From contig DPJB01000013.1 of assembly GCA_003543245.1 (NCBI GenBank), positions 24,057-32,289 on the forward strand: 8,233 nucleotides of DNA. Reading direction: 5' to 3'. Shown one piece after another: positions 5,166 through 8,233 of the stretch. The position numbers and the translations under genes were made by a program. Source of the stretch: Moraxellaceae bacterium (GTDB lineage Bacteria; Pseudomonadota; Gammaproteobacteria; Pseudomonadales; Moraxellaceae). The notes under the pieces are model-generated. The model was not told where the DNA came from and did not search any database. It saw only the letters and a program-made list of their open reading frames with translations. Each line of letters starts with the position of its first letter. The stretch's first letter is position 1.

Positions 5166-5354
5166 CAACTGATGAATACCGGAAGCCTCCGCACCATCAA
5201 TACTGTCTCCCGTGCACACACTGCTGTGCATGGCGCGCTCCTGCTCCTGCTGCTGCCCTGACGGGCATATTATCGTTTTCTTTTCCCCATACAGATTTGA
5301 TAACAGCAGCACCGCTCACAAGGCGGGCCTAACGATTTGCAAGAGAGATTTGTC
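5142..5354 (+). promoter_or_regulatory. leuA leader RNA with alternative pairings (attenuator-like)
   Basis: The leader can form a hairpin at 5211-5232 (CGTGCACA / TGTGCATG, one G-U pair) just before the Leu codons. It can also form a small one at 5254-5267 (TGCCC / GGGCA) over the leader stop codon, and one at 5309-5328 (GC-CCGCT / GGCGG-GC with one bulged A) near the leuA ribosome-binding site. TGCTGCTG within the Leu codons (5248-5255) is perfectly complementary to CAGCAGCA (5304-5311), which overlaps the last hairpin. CTGCTGT (5221-5227) can compete for the same target. These mutually exclusive folds suggest ribosome-position sensing. The only T-rich tract (5275-5285) follows a weak stem, so I see no convincing intrinsic terminator. 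Confidence 0.55.
5172..5261 (+). CDS. leuL: leu operon leader peptide
   Basis: This 29-residue open reading frame begins MNTGSLRTIN and ends HGALLLLLLP followed by TGA. Six consecutive leucine codons (CTC CTG CTC CTG CTG CTG, 5238-5255) sit next to the stop, 93 bases before the gene for the first committed enzyme of leucine synthesis. This is the arrangement expected of an attenuation leader peptide: ribosomes stall on the Leu codons when charged leucyl-tRNA is scarce, changing the fold of the downstream RNA. The ATG lies about 30 bases after the predicted transcription start at 5142, which supports this start, but its Shine-Dalgarno sequence is weak. An in-frame GTG at 5226 is the only later alternative. 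E. coli LeuL has four tandem Leu codons, so the principle is shared; the sequence is otherwise unrelated. It has no expected role apart from regulation. Confidence 0.8.
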   Translation: MNTGSLRTINTVSRAHTAVHGALLLLLLP

Positions 5355-6902
5355 ATGAGCAAACAGCAACTCATCATATTCGATACCACCATGCGCGACG
5401 GTGAACAGAGTCCCGGCGCCTCCATGACCCTTGAGGAAAAAGTGCGTATCGGCAAGGCGCTGGAGCGCATGCGTGTCGACGTCATCGAGGCCGGTTTTGC
5501 GATTGCCTCGCAGGGTGACTTTGAGGCCGTCCGGGCCGTGGCCGAGGCCGTCAAGGAATCCCGTATCTGCTCGCTGTCGCGTGCACGCTTTGAAGACATT
5601 GATCGCGCAGCCGAAGCCCTCAAACCGGCCAATGCCGCGCGTATTCACACCTTCCTCGCCACGTCGCCCATCCACATGAAGTACAAGTTGCGCATGGAAC
5701 CGGACGCCGTGCTGGAGACCGCCGTAAGGGCAGTCAAATATGCGCGCAATCTGGTTGAGGATGTCGAGTTTTCCTGTGAGGACGCCGGCCGTTCCGAAAT
5801 TGATTTCCTGTGCCGCGTGATTGAGGCCACGATCGATGCCGGTGCCCGTACCATCAATATCCCGGATACCGTTGGCTATGCCATTCCCAACCAGTTTGGT
5901 GAAATGATCGGCCAGATCATCCAGCGTGTGCCGAATGCCCACAAGGCGATTTTCTCCGTGCACTGCCACAACGATCTCGGCCTTGCCGTGTCCAACTCCC
6001 TGGCTGCCGTGCTCAATGGTGCGCGTCAGGTCGAGTGCACCATCAACGGTCTGGGTGAGCGGGCCGGCAATGCCGCCCTTGAAGAAATCGTGATGGCGGT
6101 GAAAACCCGTGGAGACCTGTTCCCGGTCGAAACCCGCATCAACACGATGGAAATCGTGCCGACCTCGCGTCTTGTCTCCAGCGTCACCGGTTTCCCGGTA
6201 CAGCCGAACAAGGCCATCGTCGGGGCCAATGCTTTCGCCCATGAGTCCGGCATTCATCAGGATGGCGTGCTCAAGCACCGCGAAACCTACGAAATCATGA
6301 AGGCCGAAGATGTGGGCTGGAATGCCAACAAGATGGTGCTCGGCAAGCATTCGGGCCGTGCCGCCTTCCGTGCACGTCTCGAGCAGCTGGGCATCGAGTT
6401 CGGTTCGGATAACTCGCTTAACCAGCTTTTTGTGCGCTTCAAGGAGCTGGCTGACAAAAAGCATGAAATCTTCGACGAGGATTTGCATGCCCTGATCAGT
6501 GACACGCTTCAGGATGTCGAGGAAACCTACAAGCTCGTCACTCTGGAAGTAACCTCGAAGACCGGCGCCATTCCCGAAGCCAAACTTGTGGTCTCGGTGG
6601 AAGGCGTCGAAAAATCAGTAACCGCAACCGGATCTGGTCCGGTGGATGCCACCTTCCGTGCCATCGAAGCCGTCGCCAATTCCGGCACCATGCTGGAGTT
6701 GTACTCGGTGAATGCGATTACCTCCGGTACGGATTCCCAGGGTGAAGTGACGGTGCGTCTGAATCAGGCCGGTCGCATCATCAATGGTCATGGCGCAGAC
6801 ACAGATATCGTGGTGGCCAGTGCCAAGGCCTACCTGAATGCTCTCAACCTGATGCGCACCAGCAGTCGCCGTGAGCATCCGCAAGGTGTGACAGGGGTCT
6901 GA
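5355..6902 (+). CDS. leuA: 2-isopropylmalate synthase
   Basis: This 515-residue enzyme (E. coli LeuA has 523) condenses acetyl-CoA with 2-oxoisovalerate to give 2-isopropylmalate, the committed step of leucine synthesis. The catalytic TIM barrel starts with FDTTMRDGEQSPGASM, where Arg14 and Asp15 are the conserved catalytic/metal residues. It continues with the metal-binding HCHND (His203, His205) and NGLGERAGNAALEE with Asn239. HESGIHQDGV (296-305) lies in the following linker subdomain. The C-terminal leucine-sensing dimer domain covers about 390-515 and contains GSGPVDATFRAIEAV from residue 426, so feedback inhibition by leucine is expected. ATG 5355 is chosen because AAGAGAG lies at 5341-5347; an upstream TTG at 5337 would add six residues. 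leuCDB are not adjacent. Expression appears controlled by the leader-peptide system upstream. Confidence 0.97.
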   Translation: MSKQQLIIFDTTMRDGEQSPGASMTLEEKVRIGKALERMRVDVIEAGFAIASQGDFEAVRAVAEAVKESRICSLSRARFEDIDRAAEALKPANAARIHTFLATSPIHMKYKLRMEPDAVLETAVRAVKYARNLVEDVEFSCEDAGRSEIDFLCRVIEATIDAGARTINIPDTVGYAIPNQFGEMIGQIIQRVPNAHKAIFSVHCHNDLGLAVSNSLAAVLNGARQVECTINGLGERAGNAALEEIVMAVKTRGDLFPVETRINTMEIVPTSRLVSSVTGFPVQPNKAIVGANAFAHESGIHQDGVLKHRETYEIMKAEDVGWNANKMVLGKHSGRAAFRARLEQLGIEFGSDNSLNQLFVRFKELADKKHEIFDEDLHALISDTLQDVEETYKLVTLEVTSKTGAIPEAKLVVSVEGVEKSVTATGSGPVDATFRAIEAVANSGTMLELYSVNAITSGTDSQGEVTVRLNQAGRIINGHGADTDIVVASAKAYLNALNLMRTSSRREHPQGVTGV

Positions 6903-6906
6903 TGAC

Positions 6907-7620
6907 GTGACGATCATGAGTGGTGGGGACGAAGGGCAGCGCCAGGCGTATCTGGCGGCGCTCGGCCTGCCGCTCTGGACGGCCCGTTATGACCTGCCCG
7001 GGGCGGCATCTTCGCTGTCACTGATGCATGTGCCTTTTTGTGCAGACATTCCTGATGCGGCAGAGTTGCCTGTGGCTACTGAGGCAGTCTTGCCTGATCA
7101 GGGGGTGTCCGTGACGGCGGTGCCAGCCGCACCGCCTCGGCAAGGGCGCCAGGCTACTGTCATGCCAACGCCTGCTGCTCCGGCAGTGGCCGATCCGGTA
7201 CCGGTGAACCCGGCCTTTCCCCGTTTTGTTCTCCGGGTCCAGGCACTGGCACCGGGCTGGCTTGCCATCATCGCCCTGGGTGATGTGCCGGATCTGTCAG
7301 CACAGGAATATCGCCTGGTCTCGGGCATCAGCCATGCCCTTGGGGCTGCTCCCGATTTCTCGGGGCCTTCCTCACTGTTGCGCTGGCCACTGAACAGCAA
7401 TCCCCGTCTGGATCATGGTGCAGGTGCTGCCGTGGAGTGGCTCTCGCATGCACTCAAGGTGCCGGAGGGGTGGCGCTGTCTGGTGCTGGGCGAGTCTGTG
7501 GCAGTACATGTCCGTGCTGCCTTGCCTGCCGCAACAGTCATGGTTGCCGGCCCGGCACTGGCAACATTGCTCTCCATGCCGCAGACCAAAAAATCCCTGT
7601 GGTTGTCACTTCATGCCTGA
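6907..7620 (+). CDS. HolD-like protein (candidate DNA polymerase III psi subunit)
   Basis: This is a protein of 237 residues. The N-terminus (RQAYLAALGLPLWTARYDLPGAA, about 12-34) resembles the psi-subunit N-terminal pattern in E. coli HolD (LQQLGITQW...RRPGAL), the part that contacts the clamp loader through chi. Its C-terminal end (LATLLSMPQTKKSLWLSL) resembles the HolD ending with a conserved Trp. In between lie a Pro/Ala-rich linker (about 49-104) and a core from about 105 with LRWPLN near residue 160. The gene directly precedes and overlaps rimI, just as holD does in E. coli, which supports the call. It is about 100 residues longer than E. coli psi (137). GTG 6907 is preferred because AGGGG at 6893-6897 is well spaced; ATG 6916 is the alternative. 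The sequence resemblance is weak and the assignment rests partly on gene order. Confidence 0.5.
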   Translation: MTIMSGGDEGQRQAYLAALGLPLWTARYDLPGAASSLSLMHVPFCADIPDAAELPVATEAVLPDQGVSVTAVPAAPPRQGRQATVMPTPAAPAVADPVPVNPAFPRFVLRVQALAPGWLAIIALGDVPDLSAQEYRLVSGISHALGAAPDFSGPSSLLRWPLNSNPRLDHGAGAAVEWLSHALKVPEGWRCLVLGESVAVHVRAALPAATVMVAGPALATLLSMPQTKKSLWLSLHA

Positions 7621-8059
7621 GCCTCTGATACGCCCGCTGACAGCGTCCGACCTGCCGGCGGTACTGGCCATTGAAGTGCGTGCCCATGCGTTTCCCTGGA
7701 CGCCCGGCATACTGGCGGATGCCCTCAGCAGCGGTTACTACATGGTCGTGATGGCGCAGGATGAGGTAGTGGTGGGCTATGGCGTGGTCCAGGTCATTCT
7801 GGATGAAGGCCATCTGCTCAACATCACCATCGACCCTGCCCTGCATGGCAAGGGGCTTGGACGGGTGTTGCTTGCCCACCTGATTGAGTATGCCCGCACC
7901 CATACCGATACCCTGTTTCTGGAAGTCCGACCCTCAAACCAGCGAGCGGTGGCCCTTTATCAGGCGGAGGGCTTCAACGAGATTGGCCTGCGCCGGAACT
8001 ATTATCCGGCTGCCGGCGGCGGGCGCGAGGATGCCCTGCTCATGGCCATGGCGTTCTAG
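7613..8059 (+). CDS. rimI: Ribosomal protein S18-alanine N-acetyltransferase
   Basis: This 148-residue GNAT-family enzyme (E. coli RimI has 148) acetylates the N-terminal alanine of ribosomal protein S18 with acetyl-CoA. AHAFPWTPGIL (24-34) is the substrate-side signature. LLNITIDPALHGKGLGRVLL (68-87) carries the acetyl-CoA pyrophosphate loop HGKGLG. LEVRPSNQRAVALYQAEGF (103-121) contains Glu104 and Tyr116, matching the catalytic Glu103 and Tyr115 of E. coli RimI. RRNYYPAAGGGREDALLM completes the family end. The ATG overlaps the stop of the HolD-like gene by 8 bases (ATGCCTGA) and has no clear Shine-Dalgarno, so translation is probably coupled to it. The frame is open upstream to 7415, but that part is a shadow of the previous gene. 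Confidence 0.95.
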   Translation: MPEPLIRPLTASDLPAVLAIEVRAHAFPWTPGILADALSSGYYMVVMAQDEVVVGYGVVQVILDEGHLLNITIDPALHGKGLGRVLLAHLIEYARTHTDTLFLEVRPSNQRAVALYQAEGFNEIGLRRNYYPAAGGGREDALLMAMAF

Positions 8060-8095
8060 GCCATCAGGACTCCACAGCTTTTTTCACCCGAAGGC

Positions 8096-8123
8096 TTGGG
8101 CAGCCGGCCAATGCCCGTATAAT
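8096..8123 (+). promoter_or_regulatory. Probable sigma-70 promoter of prfC
   Basis: A perfect -10 hexamer TATAAT is at 8118-8123. TTGGGC at 8096-8101, 16 bases upstream, is a partial -35 (TTG conserved). Transcription would begin near 8130, about 30 bases before the prfC ATG. It lies in the 100-base gap after rimI, which is where a separate prfC promoter is expected. Confidence 0.6.
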
Positions 8124-8159
8124 CGCCGACTTTCCGTCTGACCAGCCGTAGCCAATACC

Positions 8160-8233
8160 ATGAGCCTTGCCGAACAAGTCGCCGCCGAAGTTGCCTCCCG
8201 CCGCACCTTTGCCATCATTTCCCACCCCGACGC
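8160..8233 (+). CDS. prfC: Peptide chain release factor 3 (N-terminal fragment)
   Basis: Only 24 complete codons are present before the window ends. They encode MSLAEQVAAEVASRRTFAII followed by SHPD, continuing with the first bases of an Ala codon. The RRTFAIISHPDAGKTT segment is the start of the GTP-binding domain of RF3, with the P-loop beginning just at the edge. RF3 is the GTPase that removes RF1 or RF2 from the ribosome after peptide release. Upstream of ATG 8160 the Shine-Dalgarno is weak (GCCGTAGCC region). Other translational GTPases such as LepA or EF-G share the fold, but the exact RRTFAIISHPD wording is characteristic of RF3. Confidence 0.9.
   Translation, partial: MSLAEQVAAEVASRRTFAIISHPD

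Noticed and set aside
5254..5285. Leu attenuator intrinsic terminator
   Set aside because: The stem is only 5 bp, covers the leader stop codon, and the T-rich stretch is interrupted and offset; not convincing as a terminator.
5316..6488. A 390-codon minus-strand open frame antisense to leuA
   Set aside because: It mirrors leuA codon bias, has no recognisable domain, and crosses the leuA start and leader region.
7415..7612. N-terminal extension of rimI by 66 codons
   Set aside because: The extension overlaps the HolD-like gene out of frame and is Cys/Arg/Ser-rich noise; the RimI family starts at the ATG at 7613.
8042..8092. Terminator after rimI
   Set aside because: ATGGCC / GGCCAT can form a loose hairpin, but the T-run (8080-8085) is about 16 bases away, too far for an intrinsic terminator.
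1..8233. CRISPR arrays, insertion sequences, phage genes, tRNA or rRNA genes
   Set aside because: No spaced repeats, transposase-like frames, terminal inverted repeats or RNA-gene signatures were visible on either strand.

Overview
The window is about 60% G+C, densely coding and entirely on the + strand. It looks like the chromosome of a Gram-negative betaproteobacterium. The evidence is the style of the GroEL and LeuA proteins, a groESL operon carrying both a sigma-32 promoter and a CIRCE operator, a HolD-like gene joined to rimI, a release factor 3 gene, and a putative rhombosortase. A member of the Neisseriales is possible, but the genus cannot be settled from sequence reading alone.

Region 1 (1-1727) is a formaldehyde-detoxification cluster: the tail of glutathione-dependent formaldehyde dehydrogenase, S-formylglutathione hydrolase (fghA), and a directly abutting HugZ-like split-barrel (FMN or heme) protein.

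Region 2 (1728-4051) is the groES-groEL chaperonin operon. Its 221-base leader carries a near-perfect sigma-32 promoter, a CIRCE operator for HrcA that overlaps a second, housekeeping-like promoter, and a row of stem-loops. A perfect hairpin terminator with a U-tract closes the operon.

Region 3 (4052-5165) has a mostly non-coding stretch, a plausible promoter, a small exported two-cysteine protein of unknown function, and, overlapping it by 11 bases, a rhomboid-family intramembrane protease of the rhombosortase type.

Region 4 (5107-6902) is leuA (2-isopropylmalate synthase). A strong sigma-70 promoter lies inside the 3' end of the rhomboid gene. It is followed by an unannotated 29-residue leader peptide ending in six consecutive leucine codons, Pro and stop: a leu-type attenuation leader. 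No classical intrinsic terminator is visible between the leader peptide and leuA, which makes the mechanism the most interesting open question here.

Region 5 (6907-8233) has a HolD-like (DNA polymerase III psi) gene translationally coupled to rimI (ribosomal protein S18 N-acetyltransferase), then a promoter with a perfect -10 box and the first 24 full codons of prfC (release factor 3), cut by the window edge.

Most of the window is conserved housekeeping sequence. I see no mobile elements, CRISPR arrays, tRNA or rRNA genes. The less ordinary parts are the leu leader, the multi-layered groESL leader, the small secreted protein/rhombosortase pair and the HolD-like protein with its long linker.
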